From positions 1,984,001 to 2,048,000 of the forward strand of contig VNWV01000003.1 of assembly GCA_009801085.1 (NCBI GenBank): a stretch of 64,000 nt of DNA, given 5' to 3'. Below are positions 10,875 to 22,599 of the stretch, piece by piece. Within the stretch, counting starts at the first letter, position 1. Each line of letters opens with the position of its first letter. This DNA is from Lasiodiplodia sp. COLG20 (taxonomy: Eukaryota; Ascomycota; Dothideomycetes; Botryosphaeriales; Botryosphaeriaceae). Under the pieces are notes generated by a model. It was not told the DNA's origin, did no database searches, and saw only the letters and a program-made list of their open reading frames with translations. Both the position numbers and the translations under genes were made by a program.

Positions 10875-11865
10875 ATGCATGAGGCGGGGCGCCAAGACTA
10901 AGGTAGAGGAGCCCGGGGCTGGTCAACTGTGCAACCAGGCGACGCACTGTCTGGCAGCGAGGGCGCAGGCCGCGAGCGACGTAGGGCGCGGGGCAGCGAC
11001 GGGCGCGGTGGATCGTGCGGAGCGGAGAGGTTCTTCTAAATTCTACTATGAGTGCTGTACCCCGATCGCCACCCCCTGGCCGCTGCGGAGAGGGCGGGAG
11101 GAGCGGCTGCGCGGCGGAGTCACGTGATTTGAGCGGAACACATAGAGAAGCGCTGAGAAAGACACGAGGCATGTTTCAGGATGCGCACAGCGCGGTGTGT
11201 GTGTTTTCCAGGGCTGATTTAGTGGTGGTGATGCTGCGTATCGAGTGGCTGGGCTGGACTCGTGGTGCCTCGTGATTATGTGCGCACCCAATCGACAGCG
11301 CCTGGAGGGCCATGAAGGCGCGCCCCCCCAACCGCTAAGCTCGCACACCTCGACCTGCAATTCCTTCCCCGGCCTTGCGCTGCTGATACCCTGCGTGGCC
11401 ATCGTGCAAATCTTTACTCTCGCGGCCGCGCCCTCTCGCCGGCTGCCGTAACACGTCGCCGCCTCGCTACCGACGCCATTTGATTGCGCGCAGCAGAATC
11501 AGGATACTCAGCACCCACCGCGCCTCTCCGACTCCCGTCCACCACCATCACCCACGCGCACCTCGAGTGATCGCACGCCTGCGCCCGCAACCCCCCAACG
11601 CCGCGAGCCCAACGCGCCCCCAGCACCCACCGACGTTGCCGTCACCCCGGCCGTCCGCACCCGGAGCGCCGACCTCGCCTTCACGCCGCTGCATCGCACG
11701 ACCGCCGCGACGATCAAGGCCGCGCCCGCTCATGCTGGAGCACAGCACGCCCATCTCCTGAGGCGGGTTCGTTGCATTCTCCCCCGCAGTCCCACACCGA
11801 CGGCCGCGAAGGGACCCAGACGCTCTTGACCGCGCATCCGCGCTCCCCACAATCCGTCGCCGCTC
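10875..11865. other. Upstream region and long leader of the LisH regulator
   Basis: About 1 kb lies between the BET3 stop and the ATG of the LisH gene. The right third (about 11480-11800) is C-rich with many CACC/CCACC tracts and resembles a long fungal 5' leader. No separate gene is supported. Confidence 0.5.
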
Positions 11866-14419
11866 ATGATGAACCAGCAGCAGGCCAACATGGCCGCAAT
11901 GCAACAGCAGGGCGGCCCTGTTGGAGGCACACCGCTGATGCAGGCCGGTGGCGCGCGAAACTCTATGGATCCGCAGACCATGCTGAACACGTACATCTAC
12001 GACTACTTCCTGAAGAACCACCACTGGGATCTCGCCCGCCAGGTCAAGGATGCGCTTGTCATCAACATCGGGCCTGCCACGAAGCCCAGCCCCGGCGGCC
12101 GGCGCGACGTAAATGGCGTGGACGACATGGACACTGACAACAAGGACGAAATGCACAAACGCCCCGACGATCTCCCTCCGGCCGCCGTGCCCATCGACCC
12201 CTCCGAGAACTCCTTCCTGTTTGACTGGTGGCACCAGTTCTGGGACATCTTCAACGCGCAGCGCCAGCGCTCGAAGCCGGGCTCGGCGCAGCTGCAGTAT
12301 CTGGCTCACACTAGGGTTTGTCGCCCTGAATACCCCTCCCGCGCTCGCCGCACCGCTGACAAACACCCGCAGCAACAAGCCCAATTGAGGCAGGAAAGCC
12401 AGCAGCGCCTCATGATGACAAATAACACGCAACCGTACAGGGGCATGATGGGCATGCCCGCCAATGCCAAGGAGATGCAGATGAGGATGATGCAGAATCG
12501 CGGACCAATGTACGTGGGCTCAGATATACATGGACCTAGTGGGATAGTTGCTAACAGCTTTCGTTGCCACGGTGTAGGAATGCACAGCAGCTCCAGCAGA
12601 TGAAGAACCAGCAGCAGCAAATGATGCAGAATCAACAGATGCAGCGGGACGGGTCGCAGATGGACATGAACCAGCGTCCGCAGTCGCCCGGCTCGGCCGA
12701 GAACGCGCCCTCGCCGAACAAGCGTCCACGTCTTGAGAACGGGTTCAACGGCCAGCAGATGGGCCCTGGCGCAAGAAGCCAGGGAATGCAGCCGCAGCAG
12801 ATGGGTGCGACTTCTGCAGCCCAGGCTGGCCAGATGCTCATGGCGAACGGCATCGACCCAAGCATGACGCCGCAGCAGTTTAATGCATTCCAGGGGCAGA
12901 ATCCCAATGTGCAGGCAAAGGGTCTACAGGTATATGCTCAAAATCTTGCCTTGCAGCATAAAGCAGCCTTGAATAACCAACAATTGGCAAAGGAAATGAA
13001 CAACGCCGGAATGCAAAACTCCCCCATGGCTCAGCAAGGCGCGGATGGCTCGCAAGACTTCTTCCAGGGCAATGCTAACGCCCGTATGCAGCCAGGCGCC
13101 CCCGGCCAACAACCCGCCGGTAACCATGCGCTGCAAGACTACCAGATGCAATTGATGCTCTTAGAGCAGCAGAACAAGAAGCGTCTCCTCATGGCGCGTC
13201 AGGAGCAGGACAACATCACCCAACATCCCGCCTCTGCTCCAGTCGGCCAGCCGGGTTTTCCGCCCGCAATGTCGCCTCAGGGTAGCAGGGCTGGTCCGTC
13301 GCCCAATCCCAATGATCAAATGAAGCGTGGCACTCCGAAGCTGAACCAGGCGGGCCTGCCTGGCTCGCCGATGCCGGATGGGTCGATGCCGCAGAACAGG
13401 AGCTCACCGCTACCGAACGGGTTTGATCCCAACCAAATGCCGCCGGGCATGCCGCCACAGTTCTATCAGGGACAGATGACAAACGGCATGATGAGACCAC
13501 CAAGCTCGCACCCCGGCTTCCAAGGGCAGATGCCGCAGCAGCAAATGGAGATGCTCGCCCGGAACGGTGGGCGGATGCCGAATGGAGGCATGTGGCCTCA
13601 AGGCGGACCTCCCCAAATGATGCAGCAGGGCCAGCAACAAGGAGGTCCGCAACAGGGCCAGGGCATGCAGCCAGGTCAGCAACAGGGGCCGCCTATGGGT
13701 ACTCCTCAGCAGAGGAACCAACAGATGCCTCCTCCGCCGGCTCCCTCTGCTGGCAATGAGAACGGCCGGACGCAGCCCTCTTCTCCCGCTCAGCCCCAGA
13801 ATCAACCTCCTACTCCTTCGCAGGGCAACAAGCCGAACCCCAAGAACAAGAAGAAGGACGACAAGAAGGTCAGATCGCCGTACCGTTGTTTGTATCCGCA
13901 CGAGCTAACTCGTTCTAGACTGCCCCATCCAAACCGCCAGCTGCCGCCAATGCCGCGAACAAGAAGGGTTCAACAACGGGTGCTACTCCGGCCTCGGACG
14001 CCGAGAATCCTCCGCCAACACCCACGCCCAGTACGCCATCAATGCCTATGCAACAAAAGAAATCCATTAGTAACCCGTCTGCAACAGCTCAACAACCCAA
14101 CCCTCAACAGCAACCGGCCGCTCCCGCGAACCAGCCTCCTCAGGTGCCCGCACAGCCCCCAATGGATCCCAACGCCAATGCTCCTTTTGGCGATCTTGGC
14201 AACGACAGCGTATGTGTCTCTCCCCTCTCTTGTAGTTCCATGCTTCTAACTGCTTTCAAGAACGGCACTTTCAACCTGGACTTTGGCTCTATGGACAGCG
14301 GCGATGTGCTGGAGAACTTCGATTTCGATACCTTTTTGCACACTGATGATCCCGGCTCCAACGCCTTCACTTTCGATCAGGCTTTCCTAGGTGATGGAGT
14401 TGAAGCAGACGCCCTATGA
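11866..14419 (+). CDS. somA: LisH-domain transcriptional regulator, SomA/Flo8 type
   Basis: Five exons give 775 aa: 11866-12315, 12373-12509, 12578-13868, 13919-14209 and 14261-14419. Residues ~32-60 hold a LisH motif (LNTYIYDYFLKNHHWDLAR). It is followed by DDMDTDNKDE, a KRPDDLPP block, and FLFDWWHQFWDIFNA, the signature of the fungal Flo8/SomA (LUFS-like) family. The middle is dominated by Gln, Pro, Met and Gly, typical of a disordered activation region. The C terminus is acidic and aromatic (DVLENFDFDTF). Homologs act downstream of cAMP/PKA and control adhesion, development and, in Aspergillus, conidiation and biofilm formation. The first and last introns have lengths divisible by three (57 and 51 nt) and no stop codons, so retained forms would stay in frame. 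The symbol is by family resemblance. Confidence 0.85.
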
Positions 14420-16828
14420 TTACGACATCAACGTCGAGTATCCGATCTCACGAGTTTTCCCAGTAGGATTCCTGTCGACATTTAGATTTTTGTCCGCGAT
14501 GGTCCTCTCTTCTCGCTCCCTTTTTCTCTGAGCATTTTCCGACTTTCTCGGAGATAGACATTCGAGAACGACGCTGAGGTTGCCGATCTTGCGCGTAGCA
14601 CGCGCAGGGCAATGGACCATCTTAGCATCTTTCCGTTGGAGCACGCAACACTTGTGCATTATTTCCAGTTACAGACATGTTATCCTTCCTTGCACAGTAC
14701 GTCCGTGCTCAAATTCCGCATCGGACAGACTGCGCTTCTCTCCATGAGCAGTCACTACTGTGGACGATTCCTCTCGATATCAATCTTAACTTTCTTGTGT
14801 CTTTTCCTGGTCTTGCGCTTAGGCTGGCGGGTATGCGAACGGGTGGTGCATCTGGTATCTAAACTTTTCGTTACTTGCGTGACGGCGTCAAGTCTCACTT
14901 TTCGATATTCCCCCAAAAATTCCTTTCCGACTTTAAACGCGTGTTGAAACTTTCCTCTCTATACTGCTGTTTGTTTTTGCGTCTCCTCTTTCTGGCGGTC
15001 GGTAGAAAGGGAGGCGTGTTGCGTTGGGTGGAATGGGTCGGATGGAAGAGGTCTGCAACAATTCTTTTCCCTTTTCTTCTTCGTCTTTCTGCTATTGCAG
15101 TACCTTGTCGAAACTGTTGTTTGGTGTTATTCGTTAAGTCATCTTTCCCTTTACCAACTCGTCAAGTCACTTCTAAAATCGACTCTAATCTATACCACAC
15201 TTTTCACTCTGCAAGCGCCGAGGAGAAGAGTCCTCTCAAAATTCCTTTCTCTATTTCTATCTATTCCATCCGACCCAATCCTCCCACCAAATCAATGCCG
15301 GGTCCGTGCAAGGCGGACGGGCACATGGATGGATGACATTCTGCAAGTTGTGTGAATGACGAATGTGGCAAGGGCTAAGGATGGAAGTGGACTGGGAGAA
15401 AGGAAGTGCAACTGTGGCAGGAGACGTGTTAGCTGTGAGATATCCGTGACTGGCTAAGTCATGAAGGGGATACAAGACTATCTCCTCACTTAGCCTGTCT
15501 TTTCCCACGAGAAGTAGCTTCGTGGTTATATACAACGTCGAGCGGGCTGAGGGTGTTGGAGAGGCCATTTTCCCCCTCTTTTCCTTTCGTTATGCGGCGT
15601 CTCGATCTGGCGAATGAGTGTGGAAAGTGGGAGTTTGTCTATTGGTTTTGTTCACATGCGTCGGTCGTGGGTGCTTGACGTGTCTCTTTCATTTTTCACG
15701 TATTCAATGCGCTCGCTGCCATCTGCATACGCAACACTTTTCTTCGCTGGTGTGGATCTTTGTTTTTTCTTTTTTTTTCTGCGTGAGAATCAAGACGTAC
15801 CAAGTGCTTTTTCAGCGTGCGTGCGTGTGGATGCAACAATTGACAGCGCATACATGTACGAGCGAGAATACGTCTGCATTTTTTCGTTGTACTCGTCTCT
15901 TCCATTTTACTCTTTTCACTGTCTCTTTCACAGCGTATTAACTAGTCTGTATGAGGAGGGAGATTGGCAACCGAAGTCCTCTTATCTTCTTTTCTTTTTG
16001 AGTCCGATTCGTTCACAAAACTGCTTGGTAATTATCTTGGTTCATCTCGGTGTTTTTGTGAAGATATGCAAAGTTGTTAAGGTTGTCAATCAGCCGCTCA
16101 TTCCACTTCGTCCCATTTCATCATTTGGTCCTATTTTCTACTCCCCTCTTTTTTTTTTCGATTGATACTAGATTGCCTCATGGCACGCTCTAGCTCAATG
16201 CATATGGCTTCCTTTCTCACGCTTTATATTTTTCGTTAGGAAGAGGCCTCTGTTGTAGAATATAAGCTTCTTGTGTGTCAAATGTGGACGTCTAGGTATT
16301 CCGTTGATATCGGCCTATCCTACCTTAACCTGGTAAATAATTGGCTTGGGCGTGATGTTCATTCAATGTTTGCCATACATAGAGGCGGCCTGGATGGATA
16401 AAGTTGTAAAAAGCACGATGATAAACGCCGACGCGCTCGATTCGTGAGAGCCATCACCTTGGCCCTTAACTGATGGATAGCGGTAGATGATCGACGACAT
16501 GAATGGCCTGTTGAATATTCTACCTTATATTTCATCAAAACAGATACTTCGCAGGACACCGTTCCGTTCTTCACTGTCCGATTCTTTTATCTTTTTAATT
16601 CGAATGGAAGGAATCATGCATGCTCGCTAGTGAATTCCCTTCCTGTCCCACGACCCCATCGAACGCCCGCTCTCCATACGCCGAGGCGAAGAAAAAGGGG
16701 AAGAAACAAAGACCTAAAAAGGGAAAAGGGACGGCAGAATGACGCGTGCTCATGCAACCCTTAAAGGCAAGACACAGATATGGTGTTGTAAAGGCAACAT
16801 GTCTCGTAAAACTTCATCTCCGCTCAGG
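14420..16828. other. Gene-free, pyrimidine-rich convergent intergenic region
   Basis: This 2.4-kb stretch lies between two convergent genes. The plus strand is strongly T- and C-rich from about 14600 to 16250, with many TTTTCTTTT and CTCTTTC tracts. The open frames there are low-complexity and lack domains. It may be a long 3' UTR of the LisH gene or a spacer. No RNA gene was recognised. Confidence 0.5.
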
Positions 16829-18669
16829 TCAATCCGTCATTTCCGTGTCCGACTTGCCTCCATCATCTTTTTGATCCGAACTCTTTTCTGTTTCTTTAGC
16901 ACTCTTCTCACTCGCCTTTTCACCCCCCTCCGCAGCTGCCTTCTCATCGCCCGACTCGGTTTTTGCTCCCTCTTCATCATCCGCATCGTCAACATCCTTC
17001 ATTTCCGCTTCCGGGCTGAGAGGTTGCTCGGGCATAGGCTTCTTGCCGCTGCTGCCATCATCAGCCTCTCCCGCATCTCCCTCGCCCTCTCCGTCTTTCT
17101 TCGTCGTTGGGACTGGCGCTCTGCCCACTGCCGCTTCTAAATTTATTCCACCAGTGCCACCCTGCTGAGGGCCCACGTCTTCGGCGCCCACCTCCTCTGG
17201 ACCTCTCGCGTGTGGAATCTCATCGTTCTTCTCCTCATCCACTGTCGCTTCACCCTCCTTCTGCTCACCACCCGCTGCGGCAGCTGTAGCGTAACCTGGA
17301 AGCAGGCCCCGTCTGGGATTGCTCTGTCCCACGGGCACGACGCCCGCCTCCTGCTCCTGCCGCAGAAGCTCCCCCTGTGTCACCGCGCCGGCCTCCCTCA
17401 GGCTCTCAGCCGTGTTGCCAGAGGCAGCACCAGTCGAGGGGCTCGTTGTCGCGGAGGTGGCGGGGACAGCAGCAGGACCAGCGCCGGTGCTCGGAGCGGA
17501 CGTAGTCGAGCTCAATGCGCCGTTGACGACCGACACTGTCTCGATGCGACCTGCACCGTTCGGTCCGTCCACCATTTCCGTGCTCTCGCTGATGAGTTCG
17601 CTATTCCCGTTCGCGTTGCTGGACGACCCACCAGCCCCACTGCTACCACGATTCTGCAGCCACGGTATCGGCGTCAGCAGAGCTCCACCTAAGCTCTCAT
17701 CGCTGCCCAGAGCCGCCGCCGTAGGAGAAACCGCCGCCGGTGTGGTGCTGCTCGTTGGCGTGATGCCGTTGAGGATGCCTGTGCTCGCTGGTACCGCGGC
17801 CTGCGGTAGCGGAAACACCGTCGTAGAACTGCTCACACTCACCACCCGGTCCAGCGCGCGCAGATAGGGCGGCAAGAAACGGTAGTGTGCCTGTGGATAC
17901 AGCGCTAGCTCTGCAAGCCGCTGCACTGTGTGCGGCGGCTCCTGTCCGAACTGCTTCTTTAAGGCCCCCACAATCGATGTGTACAGGTTCGCCAACTCGG
18001 GCGGCAGCGAAGATGTTGCCGCAGCAGCCTCGTGGGCCTCGGTTGTGTTGCCGCCATCGCCAGCACCGCTGCCTCCTACAACGGTGGGTGAAGGGGCACT
18101 GTTGGCATCTTGCGAGCCGGAGGGGGATAAAGCTTGTGCGGAGGGCCCTGGTGAAGGCGTGTTTTGTGCGGCTGCGTTGGGGACTGTGGCGGCAGCATTG
18201 CTACTACTGGCGGGCGGTGCGTTTTCCTTGTCCGCAGTTGTGGTTTCTTGACTTGCAGGAACGCCCTCGAGCGGGGGTTTGCTGGGGGTCGCCGAGCGCT
18301 CTCGCTCAGCGGCGGTGGGTGGTGGGATCGTGGGGGTGGGAAATTCGTTGGAGACGATCTGTACAGAGGTTCGCTGGTGAGCGGCTTGTGCGATTTGCGG
18401 AGGGAGGTGGCTCAAAGGCATGAGCTGGTGGCGGCGCATACGTGTTCAAGTCTCGACAAGACGATTTCAAGGGCGCGCGGCCACTCGCTGCTGCAGCGGG
18501 TGTTAGCATGCGCGTTTAATCGGCAAGGAAGCTCGAGGCTGGTGGGTGTACTCACGGAACCATGGAGCCATCTTTGGCAGCCTGCTCGAGCAACTGCTCG
18601 CCTGTTTCCCGCACAGAGGTATCAGCATGCGCGACGCGACTCTAGCGGAGCCAACTTACCGGATAACAT
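16829..18669 (-). CDS. Protein phosphatase 4 regulatory subunit R2 (PPP4R2/Psy4 family)
   Basis: Four exons give 544 aa: 18669-18660 (10 nt), 18601-18556, 18490-18442 and 18358-16829. The large 3' frame is open further upstream, but that part is an intron. Splicing restores LSGEQLLEQAAKDGS, EWPRALEIVLSRLEH and then IVSNEFPTPTIPP, the expected N-terminal core of PPP4R2. A second conserved block (residues ~175-240) contains PPHTVQRLAELALYP, HYRFLPPYLRALDRV and VSVSSST. The rest is low-complexity Ala/Ser/Thr, and the last ~120 residues are acidic and Lys-rich. R2 is a regulatory subunit of PP4, which dephosphorylates DNA-damage-response and centrosomal/MTOC targets in the nucleus and cytosol. 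Confidence 0.9.
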
Positions 18670-19125
18670 TGTGGTGGGTGGGGTGTGAGGTATGTAGTCG
18701 AGGAAGCAAGCTTGAGCTGCGCTCGGGCGTGTTGATGCGCGCGCGTTGTCGTCGATGAGCCGCCCGAACTTCGGCGAATTTTATCTTATCGCAACTCGTA
18801 CCAATCCACATAAGGGAATCACATGTGCAAAGGCGACGGTCAAGGTTAATATAAAAGCCCACAGGGCAGTTTTATTAGCGCTGCTATGTATGGGTTAGTA
18901 GTCCAGCTATTGCTATCCGTAGTAAAATCCCAGCCTGGCAGACCGTTGCCATACAAAGCAATAATCAAGAAGAATTGCAAAGAAAACGCCAATCCGCCAA
19001 CAACCAGATCCTTAGGACATGAGATCCCATCCCAGACGCCATGCCTTCCAACCCGAGATCATGAATGGTATTTTGTCATAATGCTGTGGGTTAGTAATTG
19101 TCAATGGCCAATCCAGTCGCACACT
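18670..19125. other. Promoter of the PP4R2 gene and 3' flank of cdc20
   Basis: This 456-bp spacer lies between two minus-strand genes. It is comparatively AT-rich in the middle and holds no gene. Confidence 0.5.
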
Positions 19126-20901
19126 TTAGCGGATCTGGGTGGTAGGAGCAGTAAGAGCACGGGGCTTGGCAGACACGGTCGAAGCACCGGCCTTCTTCTC
19201 GAACAGCTTCCAGAACTTGAGGTTCTCATCAGCCGATGCAGTAGCCAGCGTCTGGCCGTCGGGGCTGAGGCAGCTGAAGAGGATGCGCTGCTCGTGGGCC
19301 GGGATCTCGATGTTCTTCACCAGAGTGGGGTATGACCAGACCGAGAGGGCGTTGTTAGGGAAGCCGCCGGTGCTAACGAGCTCTTTGTAGTGAGTTGACC
19401 ATCTGATGCTGGTGACCTGGCTACCGGTATCGATTGAGTTCAGGCGAGCGCCCGTCGTCGAGTTCCAGAAGTGAATCTGCCTGTCATTCGATCCACCACC
19501 GGTAGCGAGAAGGTTGAGTTGCCAGGGGCACCAGGCAAGGGCCTTGACGGCCGCGTGATGGTTGGTCTTGGTGTGCTTGGGCTCGTTCAGGCTGCGTGCG
19601 TCCCAGATGTTGACGAGGTTGTCATTGCCACCGCTCGCAAGCATCTGGCCGTCGGAGCGCCACTCTAGGCCACAAACCTCGTGGCTGTGACCGGACAACT
19701 CGGCGACATTGTGCTCGGCAACGCGGACGTCGTGGTTGATGATGAGACCGGAGCGATCACCCGTGGAGAGAATGTGCTTGTTCCAGCCCATGACACCGAC
19801 ACGAGACTGATGGCCATGCATGCTGCGGAGCTTGGTGCCATCCTCGACATCCCAGATCTGGACCTCGCCATTGTCGAGACCTGCAGCGACGTAGGCGCCA
19901 TCGCCGCTCCACTTGACTGAAGTGACGTAAGTGTCATCTGAAGTCTCGAAGAGCGAGTTCACCGAGCCAGTGTCGGCAGACCAAATGTAGACAGCGCGCT
20001 CAAGGGCCACGGCGACCTGGTTGCCGGCAGACCAGTCGAGAAGGTTGAGGTAATAGTCGTCAACAATGCTCGGGGCATCGAGCACCTTCTCGGGGGCTGA
20101 GGCGATGCGGCGACGAAGCTGGCCGCTGACGGACTTCAGAGGACGGTTGTACTGCGCACGTAGGTCCACAGGCTTGGTGGACTGAGGCGCAACGGGCTTG
20201 AACTCGAGAATGCGCGAACCGATGTTCATGTCGCAGGCTTGAGCAAGAGAGTCCTGGTAGGCAACGGTCCGGGGCGAAGGCTTCTTGATCGTCTCCTCCT
20301 CGTCCTCGTCCTCCAAGTTGACCCGGCCCAGAGCCTGCGTCAGGTCGTCGTCGCTCGAGCTGGGGCCGAAGATGTTGAGGTCGTTGGCAGCAGAGGCCAA
20401 GACGGCGGAGCCCTCAGTGGAGCTCTCTCGCGAAGCCGGGCGACTGCTCTCGCCACGCTTGGATATTCTCGCTACGCTGACGTTATCGATGGCCTCGGAG
20501 GTGAGACGCTGGGGGATGAAGCGGTCGGTGGGGTTGCGAGGCACGCGGAGGGTCGACTTCTGCGGGCGCGGCTTGACGGACGATGAAGACGACTTCTTAG
20601 TCTTCTTGCCAGTGGCAGCCGGAGTGGGATTGCCGGATCCCGTAAGCGAGAACTCGGAGACGCCAAAGTCTATCTTCTTGCTCTTGGGGGAGTCGCGAGC
20701 GATGTTGGACTTCTGGGCGTTGGATGCCTGGCGGCTCCGCGACGACGATGCGAGCGGCGAGGGGATATGGATGGACTCGTGCTTCTCCTCCTGCAAGACC
20801 AGCTTGCGGATGGGGGTCTGGGGCGACTCGTTGCGGGCGCGGGTCTGTCTCTTGATGCCAACCGGAGTAGAGGGGGAGCTCATAACCAGGGGACAGGCCA
20901 T
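19126..20901 (-). CDS. cdc20: Cdc20/Slp1, WD40 activator of the anaphase-promoting complex
   Basis: This intronless gene encodes 591 aa. A second ATG six codons on (MSSPSTPVG) is an equally plausible start. The disordered N terminus is followed by the C-box DRFIPQR near residue 125, which docks on the APC/C. Next come the SRILEFKPVAPQSTKPVDLR linker and seven WD40 blades from ~280 to 570 (for example VTSVKWSGDGAYVAAGLDNG, HILSTGDRSG, VCGLEWRSDGQMLASGGNDN and LSPDGQTLATASADENLKFW). The protein ends in the Ile-Arg tail (TQIR) that binds TPR subunits of the APC/C. Together these mark an APC/C activator. The linker favours Cdc20 over Cdh1. It recruits securin and cyclins for ubiquitination at metaphase-anaphase and is the target of the spindle checkpoint. 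Confidence 0.95.
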   Translation of the reverse strand: MACPLVMSSPSTPVGIKRQTRARNESPQTPIRKLVLQEEKHESIHIPSPLASSSRSRQASNAQKSNIARDSPKSKKIDFGVSEFSLTGSGNPTPAATGKKTKKSSSSSVKPRPQKSTLRVPRNPTDRFIPQRLTSEAIDNVSVARISKRGESSRPASRESSTEGSAVLASAANDLNIFGPSSSDDDLTQALGRVNLEDEDEEETIKKPSPRTVAYQDSLAQACDMNIGSRILEFKPVAPQSTKPVDLRAQYNRPLKSVSGQLRRRIASAPEKVLDAPSIVDDYYLNLLDWSAGNQVAVALERAVYIWSADTGSVNSLFETSDDTYVTSVKWSGDGAYVAAGLDNGEVQIWDVEDGTKLRSMHGHQSRVGVMGWNKHILSTGDRSGLIINHDVRVAEHNVAELSGHSHEVCGLEWRSDGQMLASGGNDNLVNIWDARSLNEPKHTKTNHHAAVKALAWCPWQLNLLATGGGSNDRQIHFWNSTTGARLNSIDTGSQVTSIRWSTHYKELVSTGGFPNNALSVWSYPTLVKNIEIPAHEQRILFSCLSPDGQTLATASADENLKFWKLFEKKAGASTVSAKPRALTAPTTQIR

Positions 20902-22599
20902 GGCGTATTAGGTGGTAAATGGGATAGCTCTTTTTTGCTTTGTATGCTGATGCTGGAATGCGAACGCTGAAAGGTGCAGAGAAGATGTTGCAAGGTTTGG
21001 GAGGTAGACTGTAGATGGTGGGATGGTGGAGGGCAAGGGCGAGAGATGGCAGCGTTTTTATTTCGCCCTTTAGGGAACTCTGTTTGGCAGTTGGCGCAGC
21101 AACGGCACGGCTGGTCCCTGCAGCGCAGGCAGGTGCGGCCCGATGACGGAAGTCACGTGCTCCCCACCCAGGAATAACCTCCGACGCCCCTTCCTCCCGC
21201 AACTTCGCCCACGCCGGGATCAGGCAGAAGAACGCGAATCCGAAAGTGAGCTGGGGCGCTTGCGTCTCCGCGCCGCACTGCCAAATCCGCCAAACCGCGC
21301 ATGCAGCTAGCCCAGCCCCTCGGCCGTAGATGCAGCCTTTACATCCGGACGCGTGCTTCATTACTGCAATTTTTCCCCCCTTGCCCCGCAAACCCGCTCG
21401 ACTTGCTCTCGCCATGGCGACTTGCCGGTGTGGCGCATGAGAGCGTGGTTCTTCTAGCCGACCCTGGCCAACAAGGGGGAGGCAATCCCTTCGGCCGCTC
21501 CGCTCCGCCTGTCGATTGCCGCCCACTCTCACCCACACGTGCCGCCGCACGCCATGCAGACTCCCTGGACAAAAAAAAAATTGTCGTGATCTCGCCGATA
21601 TAGGATGTGATTGTCAGTTGTCGGATTCCGGCATGTGCTCTGTATGTCCGACTGTGCACAGACCCTGCCGGAAGTAGATGACCAACCTCTTACAGGAATC
21701 GTGTTAATGCTCAGCTCGCACTTGTCCAAAGCTTGTTTGAGCCCAGCTTCGTCATGCTCGGCTTCTCTCGGTGATTTGAGCCATGCTGGTGGGACGTCGA
21801 GGAAAGCCACATAAAGCACAGCTGCCCGCATAGAAAGGAGTCACTAATCCCACGCTGCGTCCTGATGTCGCAACCCCGCCAGCGCCTTCAAAATCCCTAG
21901 TATTACAGCTATGTACAGCCGCATATCGAAGATTACACCTGCCGCCAACTCGACTTATCCTGCACCTATAGAAAGACCACCATGCACCGAGACTCCAGCT
22001 TCTACGGCCGGATCTCTGCAGTTTGTCTAAATGATTCGGCAGACTGACACTTGCAATGTCGACTGTGTGCGGATGGCCACGCACAAGTCAGATACGTCTC
22101 CCACACATGTCACGAAATCCGGACTCCTGATTGTCGCCGACTCTAGGATCCTGACGAGGAATTTCCGGAGCTGTGAACGACACCGGTTTACGTGAAGTCC
22201 TCGAGACTACACCTCATAGGGAATCGCTGATCAATCGCGATTTGGCTAGCGCCGATCGGGCGCTGGTTCCGACTGGCAAAGTACAAGCCGGTCAGTTGGT
22301 TAACACGGAGAGATGATACTCAACGTGGTGTTTCTCATGGAGATGAGGCCTCTAGTCGCAACGGAAAAGACGGAAAGAGCTCGGAATTGGAGAAAGAAAG
22401 ACCCGTACAAGGAATACTTGCCGGGGTGCCAATCACCGGAATCCAGCAACGCAGGCCCATCATGACCCAAGAGAAGTGAGGCACGCCGAAGACTTTCACG
22501 GTCCTGCGACGAGGTTTGACGCAGGGAAATCCTGCAAGGACCGAGGCTCAACCCTCAGCTGTGCCTCTATTCGCGTTGCCACAAGTGGCTCTCTTGTTG
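20902..22599. other. Intergenic region upstream of cdc20
   Basis: This 1.7-kb stretch contains the cdc20 promoter at its left end and the 3' flank of the Zn2Cys6 gene at its right. A GC-rich block (21100-21560) ends in a short A run. Reading frames here lack motifs and ATG-supported models. Confidence 0.5.

Noticed and set aside
20597..21550. 317-codon minus-strand frame over the cdc20 start
   Set aside because: It is an alternative frame of the cdc20 N terminus extended into the promoter, with no motifs.
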